Assembly (NCBI GenBank): GCA_009193035.1
Contig: SWDT01000114.1
Location: 1 to 64,000 of the forward strand
Direction of reading: 5' to 3'
DNA: 64,000 nt
DNA from: Halicephalobus mephisto
Taxonomy: Eukaryota > Nematoda > Chromadorea > Rhabditida > Panagrolaimidae
Shown here: piece after piece, positions 33,700-44,536 of the stretch
Layout: every line of letters begins with the position of its first letter
Position numbering within the stretch: the first letter of the stretch is position 1
The notes under the pieces: generated by a model
What the model was told of the DNA's origin: nothing
Seen by the model: only the letters and a program-made list of their open reading frames with translations
The model's database searches: none
Translations under genes and position numbers: made by a program

Positions 33700-34470
33700 A
33701 ATTTTAAATTTTCAATTTTTAAAATTCTTCAAAATTTTCAATTTTTAAAATTCTTTAATTTTTAAATTTTTCGATTTTTAAAATTCTTCAAAATTTTCAA
33801 TTTTTAAAATTCTTTAATTTTTTAATTTTATGATTTTTAATTTTTTTAATTTTTCGATTTTTAAATTTTTCAAAATTTTTCTATTTTTCTATTTTTCGAT
33901 TTTTAAATTTTTTTAAATCTTTCAAAATTTTTCTATTTTTTAATTTTTTAATTTTATGATTTTAAATTTTTAAAATTTCTTTAATTTTTTTAATTTTTCG
34001 ATTTTTAAATTTTTTAAATTACTGTAATTTAAAATTTCGAGAATTTTCTGAAATTTTTTATTTTTTAAGTTTTTTAAAAATTAAATTTTGAAAATTTGTT
34101 AATTGTGCAAAATTATATAATTGATTGTGGTCCTTATATAGCAACATTGAACATTATCCGGATTATCTTTTTCAAATATATTTTAAAAGAAAAAGTATCT
34201 AATTTCTTTTTAGATTTTTTTCTTTAAAAAAAGTAGTAAAGGTTTTTGGAGCATTTCTGATTTCAATTGAGGGCGCTGAATTTTTTTAAAATTGAAATTT
34301 CTTAATTTTTTAAAATTAAAATTTCTTAATTTTTTTAAAATTGAATTGTTTTAAAAATTTTTGAATTTTTTAAAATTAAAATTTCTTAATTTTTTTAAAA
34401 TTGAATTGTTTTAAAAATTTTTGGATTTTTTTAAAAATTGAATTTTTTTTAAATTTTTAAATTTTTTAAG
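33700..34470. other. AT low-complexity stretch
   Basis: Short A/T repeats (TTTTTAAAATTCTTCAAAAT and TAAAATTAAAATTTCTTAAT). No gene. Confidence 0.6.
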
Positions 34471-34519
34471 TTTTTTAGAATCTAGTAGCTGATTCTGGAG
34501 GTTTCTAAACATCCGTGGA

Positions 34520-35450
34520 ATTTTTCAAAATGCAGTAGAAATTTTGAAAATACTCGAAATCTGAGGTTTTACAACTTTCTAAAATTCTACAGTAACTTCT
34601 AGAAATTCTCGAGGTGTTCAGAAGCCTGCCAGAATCCCATAATCAGTTAAGAAATTTTCCAGAATTCCATGGAAATTATAAAATTATCTGAAATCTGAAA
34701 TTTTAGAACTTTCCAAAATTCTACAGTAATCTTTGAAATTTTTAAAAACTCAGAAACTTTTTGGAATTTAATAAAAATTTCAAAAATATCTGAAATTCTA
34801 AAATTCTACAGTAATCTTTAAAATTTTTCAAAATTTAGAAGCTTTTTGGAATTCAATAAAAATTTCAAAAATATTTGAAATTCTAAAACTTTCCAAAATT
34901 CTACAGTAATCTTTAAAAATTTAATAAAAATTTCAAAAATATCTAAAATTCTAAAATTCTACAGTAATCTTTGAAATTTTTCAAAATTTAGAAGCTTTTT
35001 GGAATTCAATAGAAATTTTAAAAATATTTGAAATTCTAAAACTTCCCAAAATTCTACAGTAATCTTTAAAATTTTTCAAAAATTCAGAAATCTTTCCAAA
35101 TTTAATAAAAATTTCAAAAATATCTGAAATTCTAAAATTCTATAGTAATCTTTAAAATTTTTCAAAATTTAGAAGCTTTTTGGAATTCAATAAAAATTTT
35201 AAAAATATCTGAAATTCTAAAATTTTCCAAAATTCTACAGTAATCTTTAAAAATTTTAAAAACTCAGAAACTTTTTGGAATTCAATAGAAATTTCAAAAA
35301 TATTTGAAATTCCAAAACTTTCCAAAATTCTACAGTAATCTTTGAAATTTTTAAAAAACTCAGAAACTTTTTGGAATTTAATAAAAATTTCAAAAATATC
35401 TAAAATTCTAAAATTCTACAGTAATCTTTAAAAATTTTAAAATTCAGAAA
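34520..35450. repeat. Tandem array, about 90-110 bp unit
   Basis: Eight to nine copies with AAAATTCTACAGTAATCTTT, AGAAGCTTTTTGGAATTCAA and ATTTCAAAAATATCTGAAAT. Each unit carries the CTACAGTA word found throughout the window. Confidence 0.8.
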
Positions 35451-35537
35451 CCGTTGATTATTTTTATTCCATTTCTAGAATCTTTAAAAATTCAAAGATT
35501 TTCCAACAATTTTTATTTCCGCTTTTTATAATTTTAC

Positions 35538-35688
35538 GATTGATAATTTATTTTTGCAAAGATGTTTGTAGTTTTTTCTCCATGCTTTTATTGCTTCTGG
35601 AGCCCCGGATAACAATAATGGTTCACGAGATAGATCACTGTTTTGACTGCTCTTTGTTCTTCCTGGATCATTGTCGTTTTCAAAAAAA
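35538..35688 (-). CDS. Candidate exon of an unknown minus-strand gene
   Basis: Between an acceptor-like TTTTTAG and a GTAAAA donor-like site about 50 minus-strand codons are open, with protein-like content: ENDNDPGRTKSSQNSDLSRE, then LLLSGAPEAIKAWRKNYKHL. It is an island of higher GC in AT-rich DNA. No ATG or matching exon could be linked with confidence. Family unknown. Confidence 0.25.
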
Positions 35689-35689
35689 C

Positions 35690-36670
35690 TAAAAATTTTT
35701 CTAAAAAATATAAAATATGAAAATTAATAAATTTAATATTTTTAGAATTAAAAAAACTAAAAATTTTTTAAAAAAATATAAAATATAAAAATTAATAAAT
35801 TTAATATTTTTAGAATTAAAAAAACTAAAAATTTTTCTAAAAAATATAAAATATAAAAATTAATAAAGTTAATATTTTTAGAATCAAAAAAACTAAAAAT
35901 TTTTTTTAAAACTAAAAAAATTAAAAATTAACTTTTTTAAAATTTATAAAAAAATTAAAATTAACTTTTTTGGAATTTTTTTAATTTTAAAAATTTATTT
36001 TATAAAAATTTGTAAAATTAATTCTTTTTTTGAATTTTTTAAAATAAAACTTTTCTCGAAAAAAATTTAAAAATAATGGAATTTAAAAACATTTTTCGGA
36101 CATGTTTTTTAAATTGTAAAAATTGTCTTTGGTTCGATTCGGATTTTTCGACAAGATTAGGAATTTGTATTTTTTTTAATAATGTGATTTTAGAGCTTCT
36201 TAGAAACATAAAAGTACAAAATTTTATAATTTTCGGTCTTGACTGGAAAATTAAAAAAATTCTTGTTAGAACCGATTTTTTAATTTTCGTTTTAAAAATT
36301 TGTATTTTTTAATAATGTGATTTTAGAGCTTCTCAAAGACAGAAATATAAAATTTTATAATTTTCGGTCTTGACTGGAAAAATTCGCAATTTTTGGTCTT
36401 GACTGGAAAAATTTGCAATTTTTGGTCTTGACTGGAAAATTTCAAAAATTCTTGTCAGAACCAATTTTTTAATTTTCGTTTTAAAAACTTGTATTTTTTA
36501 ATAATGTGATTTAATTTTATTTTCGACAAAAAACCAACTTTATGATCGAGAACAAATCCTTTCATACGTGGATATTTTCAAAAAAGTTTTATTTTTAATC
36601 ATTTTCAATTTTTTATTTTTTAAAATTCAACTATGATTAAAAAAATTAAAAATTTATTAAAAATAGTTAA
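35690..36670. other. Gene-free repeats
   Basis: 35690-35900: three copies of a unit with AAAAATTAATAAATTTAATA. 36180-36500: copies of a unit with TTTTCGGTCTTGACTGGAAA and TTTTTTAATAATGTGATTTT. The 78-codon frame at 36076 runs inside these and is not called. Confidence 0.6.
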
Positions 36671-36879
36671 AATTTTCTTTGGTAAGTCATAAATCTGTTG
36701 TTTTACCCGGAAATTGCCAGATTTATTTGATCGATCAAAGGGCGAAACTGGTCCAACTGGCTGTTCGAATCAAAATTGACCGGCTTGTCCGACAAATGTT
36801 TCTTTTTAAATTTTGCAAGTTCAAACGTACTTTGATCGGTTTTACAATCCTTAATTTCGAAAATTTCAAATTTTTCTAT

Positions 36880-37135
36880 TTTAAATAAAAAATTTCGAAT
36901 TTTTCTATTTTAAATAAGAATTTCGAATTTTTCTTATTTTAAATAAGATTTTCGAATTTTTCTATTTTAAATAAGAATTTCGAATTTTTTAAATTTTAAA
37001 TAAGATTTTCGAATTTTTCTTATTTTAAATAAGAATTTCGAATTTTCCTATTTTAAATAAGAATTTCGAATTTTTTTACTTTAAATAATATTTTCGGATT
37101 TTTCTATTTTAAATAAAAAATTTCGAATTTTTATC
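36880..37135. repeat. About ten 28-bp units
   Basis: TTTCGAATTTTTCTATTTTA followed by AATAAGA, repeated with small changes. Confidence 0.8.
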
Positions 37136-37545
37136 TCGACGCGAATTTCTGAAATTTTCCAGTCAAGACTAAAAATTTAAAATTTTGTTTTTTTATATTT
37201 TTAAAGTTCCAAAAACTTTTATTTTTTTTATATTTTTAAATTTTCAAAAAATTTTATTTTTTTATATTTTTAAAGTTCCAAAAAATTTTGATATTTTTAA
37301 AAACCGTAAATGATGAAGTTGAACAAAAACGAGCTGTTTCATTTTCACAAAATATTTTTAGAATTTTTAGAAATTGCTCATTTCAGTTTTTTTAATCATA
37401 AAAATTCAAAATTGTTATTTTTAAAAATTTTTAAATTTCAATTTTTTATAATTGTATTATTTTTTGCATTTTCAGAAAAATTTAAAAATAAATTTTGATT
37501 TTGAATAATTATTTTTTTTCGAAATTATTGAACATCCTTTTTCAG

Positions 37546-37646
37546 AAAAATTTTTAAAATTAAATTATGCGAAAAAAGTGGATTCATTAGCAGACGATGA
37601 CGTATGGAGTGCTTTCGTTTCGGGATCTGTGAATTTTGAAATTTGA
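37546..37646 (+). CDS. Candidate terminal exon, plus strand
   Basis: A strong acceptor (CCTTTTTCAG) precedes about 33 open codons ending at TGA 37644-37646: NYAKKVDSLADDDVWSAFVS, then GSVNFEI. Upstream exons are not resolved; a plus-strand stretch near 37310 (VNDEVEQKRAVSFSQ) is a possible partner. Unknown family. Confidence 0.25.
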
Positions 37647-37679
37647 TGTTTGAACGTGTTTTTTAAACAGTTCAAATTT

Positions 37680-38110
37680 CTGAGAAGCTTCTAGAATCCC
37701 CATTTTTTGGAATAAAGTTGAAAAATCAAGAATATTTAAATTTTCGAAGATTTCTGAAATTTTTTAGGAGCTTTTGGAAGTTTATAGAAGCTTCTAGAAT
37801 CCTCTATTTTTTGGAATAAAGTTGAAAAATCAAGAATATTTAAATTTTTTGAATTTTCTAGAATCATGAAAATTTTTGAAGGTTTCTGAAATCTTTTAGG
37901 AGCTTTTGGAAGTTCGTAGAAATTTCTAGAATCCTCTATTTTTTGGAATAAAGTTGAAAAATCAAGAATATTTAAATTTTTGAAGGTTTCTGAAATTTTT
38001 TAAGAGCTTTTGGAAGTTCGTAGAAATTTCTAGAATCCCCTATTTTCTGGAATAAAGTTGAAAAATTAAAGATATTAAAGTATTTCGAAATTTGTAGAAT
38101 CTTCTGGAAT
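37680..38110. repeat. Tandem array, about 115-125 bp unit
   Basis: Four copies with CTCTATTTTTTGGAATAAAG, TTGAAAAATCAAGAATATTT and AGGAGCTTTTGGAAGTT. Confidence 0.75.
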
Positions 38111-38174
38111 TTATTTGAAGATTTTGAAAATTTAAGAATTTTGAGGAGATTTCTGAACTTTGACAGGATTGGAA

Positions 38175-38390
38175 CAGAAACTAGACTAAAAAGAGAGGTC
38201 CTGAAGCGATAACCTGAATATCAGGGAGCTTGGCATACTGTAGGACATGAGTGAGACTCTTGATGATATGATGTTAAACCTTGTTATGTAGATGTGAGAC
38301 AGAAAAGTACACTAAAAAGAGAGGTCCTGAGGCGATAACCTGAATATCAGGGAGCCTGGCATACTGTAGGACATGAGTGAGACTTTCGGC
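38175..38390. repeat. Near-perfect duplication, about 120-bp period
   Basis: AAAAAGAGAGGTCCTGAAGC, GATAACCTGAATATCAGGGA, CTTGGCATACTGTAGGACAT and GAGTGAGACT occur twice, 123 bp apart, with two or three differences. The segment is GC-richer than its surroundings and can form small stems (CCTGAATATCAGG). It could hold a non-coding RNA gene, but I recognise none. Confidence 0.6.
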
Positions 38391-38762
38391 TGTCTCGTGC
38401 GAAGATATAGAGTAATTGTATTTATTTCTTATCGCTTTAGTGAAAATTGTTAAAACTTTTATTTTCTATCTTAATAGATAAAATTTTTTTAGTTTTAAAT
38501 TTTAAATTTTCCAGAATTCAGTTGAAGATTTCAAAGTTCTTTAGAAAATTTAGAATCTTCTAGAATCCTTTGGAAATTCACAGAATCCAATATAGGATTC
38601 TGAAATCTTCCAAAATTTCCTCCGAATTTCAAAAATTGCCCAAAATAAAAATTTAAAAATTCTAAAATCTCTGAAAATTCGTGTCGAAATAATTTTGTAA
38701 AAAAAAATCCAAAAAATTTCAAAATCGTAATTTTAAAATTAAAATTTCGGATTTTAGACGGA

Positions 38763-41700
38763 ATGACGGACAAAATCGGAAAAGTGTCCATGAGTGCCCT
38801 GGACGAGGCGACTTCGGGGTCGAGTCCCTATTACGGTAAGCCCCACGGTCTCCATTGGATCACCGCAGCTTTGTTCATTGTCGCGGATATGGCCGGAGGG
38901 GGTGTTGTGGCGATGCCGATAGCGATGTTGAAAGCCGGAACGATCGGGGGTCCAATCAACATCTGCGTGATTGCGTTGTCGTTTTGTTACACTGCTCATC
39001 TTCTGGGAGAAAATTGGAACATAATGTGTGAGAGATGGCCGGTGTACCGGGACCACTGCAGGAAGCCCTACCCGGAGATGGCCTACCGAGCGATGGGGCC
39101 CAGATGCAGATGGATGACTTCGGCGACGGTGAATGTGATGTTGTTCGGAGTGGCTATCGTATATCTACTTTTATCAGCAAGCATTTTTTCTGAAATTTCA
39201 ATAGGAGTTTTCGGATTAAACATCTCAACTTGCTGGATGATCCCGGTGATTTCCTTAATCCTTCTGCCCGTGACGTTCTGCAAAAGCCCGGCGGATTTCC
39301 AATGGGCTGTCGTCACGGCCATGGTCACGACCACGATTGCCGTTATTTTAATTTTCCTGGGAATTACGGGAGATCACGAAATTTGTGGAACTGTAGCAGT
39401 TATTCCAGAGTTCAAATTTGGGTCCTATATTCTGTCATGGGGTACTTTTATGTTCAGTTTCGGGGGCCACGGGGTCTTTCCGACGATCCAACACGACATG
39501 AAAGATCCTAAAAGATTCACCAACTCCGCTATCCTCGCCTTCTTAAGTAAGTGACGGAAAATCCTCCACCAAAGTTCATAAAAAATCAACATTAAAGTTA
39601 AATTCAATTTTTGGATAACAATCAAATAAGTCAGTCTGCCGGAATGTTGCGAGCAACATGCAAAATTGGTTTTTACTTTGGAGATTTCATAAATCCAAAC
39701 ATAGGTCTCGACAGATCTGCCGGAAAGTTGCGAGCAACCTGCAAAATTGATCTTGATTTTGATGTCCACTTATCTGCTGGAAAGTTGCAAGCAATCTGCA
39801 AAATTGATCTTGATTTCGAAATCTATCAATCCAAAAATAAGTATCTATAGATCTGTCGGAAAGTTGCGAGCAACCTGCAAAATTTATCTTGATTTTGATG
39901 TCCACTTACCTCCCTGAATGTTGCGAGCAACCTGCAGAATTTATCTTGATTTCGAAATCTATCAATTCAAAAAGAAACATTCCCTTATCTCCTCAAATAT
40001 TGCGGGCAACCTGCAAATTTCCTTTTGATTTCGATATCGATTTGTTTGTAGACTTGAATGCTGAAAAAGTTCATTAACTTATATTTAAAAAATTTTCCAT
40101 TCAAGAACCTCTCAAAAAATTAAAGTGTTTTTCATTAAAATTCAGTTAATTTTCTTTATTTTTACAAAAACATCTAATTCAATCTACAATGATTCTAAAA
40201 ATATAAAAATAATAGAATTTTAAACAAAATTTAAAAAAAAAGAAAAATTTAAAATAAAAAAAAAAGAAAAAATTTTAAAAAAGAAAAATTTTAATTTATC
40301 CAGGTACTCTCGAACGGAAAATGTGCTTCACTTTCAAAATCCCAAAATTGAATTATTTTGAAATTTTTAAAATTAGGATTTTTTTTCAAATTTTTTTTAA
40401 ATTACAAAATTCTGGAAAATTAAAAAGTTCTAGAAATTCACGTCCAAAAAATTTCGTAATTTTAATTTTTATATTTATCAAATTAGGACTTCTGAAAATT
40501 TGCAAAATCGTAAAATTTCAAAAAGGAATCTGAAACCGAAGATTCCAGAAAGTTCTAAAAATTGTTGTGGAGGAAATTTTTATAAAAAATACTGTTTTTT
40601 TATAATTTTTTTTTCAGTTGTTTTCTTGTTATACATTCCTATTACTCTCTTCGGATTCGTGACCTATGGGAACAGTCTCCAGGACTCGATCATCAGTTCG
40701 ATCCAATCCCCGTGGATCCAGCAAACTGCCAACTTCTTCATCGCGATCCACTGCATCTTGACGCTCACGATCGTCATTAATCCGCTGAATCAAGAATTCG
40801 AACACAAATTCAAACTTCCTCATGGTTTGTTTTTTATTTTTAATTTTTATATACAATTCAGGAAATATGTCTCCGAAAGGGTATTTTAGTGTCAGTTAGG
40901 ATGTTTATCAATAGATTTATATATCAAACCTAATCCTAGAGGATGGATGAAGGGTTGTATGCTTCATGTAACCCCAAGGCGGAACTTGCTAGATCTATTT
41001 AGGTAGACTGTAATTCCGAAACATTGATTACAAACTAATCGTATTGTAAAACTAAAATTGTGGAACATCTTAGTTTTTAGGATTTTCTAAGAATTCGTGT
41101 TAAAGCCATCTCTCAGTAAGATCCATATGTAATTTTTATATTAGTAAGATTAATTACGAAATAACTTACCTAAATTTGGCATGTATGCTACTTTAGGTTC
41201 TAGAATGTTTTAAAATTTACTTTGAGATTATTTTGTAGAAAAGTTCATATATGACTGATTACGGAATAAATATTAAGAAAATCGAAATTATAAGTTACTG
41301 TGGGGTATAGAATATTTTTAAATTTACTTCAAAACCATTTCGTAGAAAAGTTCATATATGACTGATTACGGAATAAATATTAAGAAAATCGAAATTATAA
41401 GTTACTTTGGGATATAGAATGTTTTAAAATTTACTTCAAAACCATTTCGTAAAAAAGTTCATATATGACTGATTACGGAATAAATATTAAGAAAATCGAA
41501 ATTATAAGTTACTTTAGAATGTTTTTAAAAATTTGCCTCGAGGTCGTTTTGCAATAATTTTCATTTTTCTACAATAATGTTGTGATTTTTAGGATTCGGA
41601 ATTCAAAGAGTCATCTGGAGATCTTTGATGATGTTGGCGATTGTTTTTGCTGCTTTGTCGTTCCCTAAATTCGGGCCTATTTTGAATCTTATCGGAGGAA

Positions 41701-42215
41701 CTTGTGTGGCTATGACCTCTGCTATTATGCCCTGCTTGTTTAATTTGTATCTGGAAGCAAATACGGAATACGAAGTCGCGAAAAGAGACGACGACGCTGA
41801 TGAAACTGTCGGACTTCTGGAGCTTACTCGTCGGTGAGTTTTTTCGAATTAAAATGGTTTAATTGTGGCAGGGATTCCAGGGTCCTCAATAGAACCAGCA
41901 GATTCAAGCTGATTTTGAACCTTTTTGTTATCGGTGAGTCTTGCCAAAGGCGCAAGAACTAAGTGGTGACGGAATTGCTTATATGAGTCCTAAACTAGAT
42001 ACTGACGCCATTTTTCAGTTCTCGCGGTTATTTGCGGAGGAATAACGACCTATTCTGCGATGGGTGAAGTTGCCGGAACGAATTTCGGAAGTCCTTGTTA
42101 CTGGTCTTCTTCCGTCGTGATCGAGTTTCCAGAAACCGCTACTCACTGCTGCGGACCGTTCTTCAACGTCAGTCGTTACCCGGACAACGAATCCTTCTGT
42201 GCCGTCCCTCATTAG
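38763..42215 (+). CDS. AAAP-family amino acid transporter (SLC36/SLC32-like)
   Basis: Proton- or sodium-coupled amino acid carrier of the AAAP superfamily; substrate and membrane (plasma membrane, lysosome or vesicle) cannot be read from sequence. Exons: 38763-39546, 40618-40824, 41594 minus 1 (41593)-41833, 41872-41933 and 42019-42215, all in phase, 496 residues. An acceptor-like TTTTAG at 38752-38757 lies 5 bp before the ATG, as for SL trans-splicing. A 29-residue cytosolic N-terminus is followed by TM1 with the family's substrate-site block (ADMAGGGVVAMPIAM). About ten more hydrophobic segments follow, including SFGGHGVFPTIQHDM and VTYGNSLQDSIISSI. The end is a Cys-rich tail (SPCYWSS, HCCGPFF, SFCAVPH) after the last TM segment, likely extracellular or lumenal. 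Intron 3 is only 38 nt (41834-41871). Introns 1 and 2 hold tandem repeats. Confidence 0.88.
39610..40040. repeat. Tandem repeat in transporter intron 1
   Basis: Six or seven copies of a 55-120 bp unit with CTGCCGGAAAGTTGCGAGCA, ACCTGCAAAATTGATCTTGA and TTTTGATGTCCACTTA. Open frames on both strands follow the repeat. Confidence 0.8.
41200..41520. repeat. Tandem repeat in transporter intron 2
   Basis: Three copies, about 120-bp period, with AAAAGTTCATATATGACTGA, TTACGGAATAAATATTAAGA and AAATCGAAATTATAAGTTAC; the last two are almost identical. Confidence 0.8.
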
Positions 42216-42615
42216 TCAACACCGGAGTCACGCCACGGATCTCTGAATCTCTGTGCATTACCGTTTCCAAAAAAGTCAAACATATCCGCATTTGACAAAT
42301 TGAGCTTTATACGGATCGTCGACAGAGTTGTCCCGGGTGACTTGCATTTGTAAATTGCTCAAGTTATTATTTTTAACACGTTGTAGCGCTATTCTGGAAG
42401 AGGAATTTCAATCAAAGTTGGATAGATGTGAAAATAAAATTTTCTTCAACAAGATACTGTCGATGTGGTTTTTTTGGAGATTTTCCGGTATTTTTGTGGT
42501 TATTCATCTTCGAAAAAATAGAATTTCTTTATTTTGGACAATTTTGGGAATTTCTAACTTTATTCAGAAAAAATATGTTTAAAATTGTCCAAAATTGTAA
42601 AATTACGAAATAATC
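42216..42615. other. Region 3' of the transporter
   Basis: Probable 3' UTR and flank. AATAAA occurs near 42433. Short frames here show no domain. Confidence 0.4.
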
Positions 42616-42619
42616 ACAT

Positions 42620-42940
42620 AAAGTCAAAATTTTAATTTAAATTAATTTTTATTTTTTTTCGAAATTTTAAATTAAATTAATTTTTATTTTTTTCGAAATT
42701 TTAATTTAAATTAATTTCTTTTTTTTCGAAATTTTAATTTAAATTAATTTCTTTTTTTTTCGAAATTTTAATTTAAATTAATTTCTTTTTTTTCAAAATT
42801 TTAATTTAAATTAATTTCTTTTTTTTTCGAAATTTTAATTTAAATTAATTTTTATTTTTTTTCGAAATTTTAAATTAAATTAATTTTTATTTTTTTCGAA
42901 ATTTTAAATTAAATTTATTTTTATTTTTTTTTTCGAAATT
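42620..42940. repeat. Tandem array, about 46-bp unit
   Basis: Seven copies of TTTCGAAATTTTAATTTAAA followed by TTAATTTCTTTTTT. Confidence 0.85.
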
Positions 42941-43189
42941 CGTTCTGAGACAATTTCGAAAAAAAAGTACTTTTGAATTTTCATAATTTTATTTTTAAAT
43001 ATTTTTAAAATTATTTTCGAAAAAATTTTAATTTAAAAAAATAATTTTAAACATTTTTGAGAATTTTTGAAAATTTTAAATTTTTATAATTATACAATTT
43101 TTAAAGTACTTAGATTTTTTCGTCGAAAAAAATCGTACTAAAAATAATTTTGAATATTTGCACAAAAATCAATTTTTTTAAGTAACAAA

Positions 43190-43940
43190 CTCAAAGATGA
43201 ATAATTGCGTGATTTTTGAAACAATTGTTGATTTAAAAAATGTAACTTATTCGTTACGGAAAATTGTAAAATTTGACAACAATCACGGGGTTTCCTGTGA
43301 CGAAAAATCACATTTTTGTTACATTTACTCTTTTTATTTTTTTTCACTTTTTACTGATTTCGAAATTCTTTTTAAATTACTATTTTTCTGGATTAACTAA
43401 AACATTTAATTATTTAAAAATTAAAATAAAAAAGAAATAATTTTTCCAAAATAAGGAGGAACGAATGTCGTACAACTTAATCACGAAACCTTCTGTGACG
43501 AAAAATCACATTTTTGTTACTTTTGCTCTTTTTTCTTTTTTTCAATTCCCACTGATTTCGAAATTCTTTTTAAATTAATATTTTTCTGAATTAACTAAAA
43601 CATTTAATTATTTAAAAATTAAAATAAAAAAGAAATAATTTTTCCAAAATAAGGAGAAACGAATGTCGTACAACTTAATCATGAAACTTTCTGTGACGAA
43701 AAATCACATTTTTGTTACATTTGCTCTTTTTTTCAATTCCCACCGATTTCGAAATTCTTTTTAAATCACTATTTTTCTGAATTAACTAAAACATTAAGTT
43801 AATTTAATTATTTAAAAATTAAAATAAAAAAGAAATAATTTTTCCGAAATAAGGAGGAACGAATGTCGTACAACTTAATCACGAAACCTTCTGTGACGAA
43901 AAACCACATTTTTATTACTTTTGCGTCACGCAAAATTTTC
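43190..43940. repeat. Tandem array, about 200-bp unit
   Basis: Three to four copies with CGAATGTCGTACAACTTAAT, CTTCTGTGACGAAAAATCAC, TTTTTGTTACATTTGCTC and AACTAAAACATTTAATTATT. The GTGACG...CATTTTTGTTAC portion resembles the MITE interior, so the unit may contain MITE-derived DNA. Confidence 0.75.
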
Positions 43941-44124
43941 GACTGTTTGTGTACACAATAAAACGGTTGATTTCGAAATCGTCTAAAGACTACGAAATAA
44001 CTAAAAACAAAAATTTTAAACAATTTTTATTCATAAAAAAATTCCCGTTGAAACAATTCTATTAAAATTTTTATTTCTAATTTCTAGAATAACATTTTTA
44101 CATGAGATCAGTGTTGACCCTAAA

Positions 44125-44279
44125 CACACAAAAAAAAAGATTTTTGGTTTTGTAACAATTGTGAAATGTGACAAAAATGTAACAACTGTCACATTTTTCA
44201 TGAATATTTGACTTTTGTGACGAAAATTGAAACTTAATAGTGACGATTTAGATTTGTTACTAAGTTGAAAATTTTTGTG
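44125..44279. mobile_element. Palindromic MITE, copy G
   Basis: Left end CACACAAAAAAAAAGA, core TTTGTAACAATTGTGAAATG, right end AAAATTTTTGTG then TA. It is followed by a spacer of about 110 bp and copy H, an arrangement that mirrors copies D-E in reverse. Confidence 0.7.
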
Positions 44280-44393
44280 TAAAGACTTTGGATAGTGTCT
44301 ATTTCCAACTCAAGTCAGGGCTTTCCAGTCACTATCCGAAATTTACTGGAGCTGTCAAAATCACTATCCGAAGAGCTCCAATACACAAAAAAA

Positions 44394-44528
44394 TGTAATT
44401 TTTGGTTTTGTAAAAATTACAGAATGTAACAATCGTCACATTTTCGTGAATATTTGACTTTTGTGACGAAAATTGAAACTTAATAGTGACGATTTACATT
44501 TGTTACTGAATTAAGTTTTTTTTGTGTG
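44394..44528. mobile_element. Palindromic MITE, copy H
   Basis: Starts CACAAAAAAATGTAATTTTT, ends TTTTTTTTGTGTG, with TA on both sides. It ends 8 bp from the GST stop codon, so the GST 3' UTR must begin almost directly with this element. Confidence 0.75.
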
Positions 44529-44536
44529 TACTTGAC

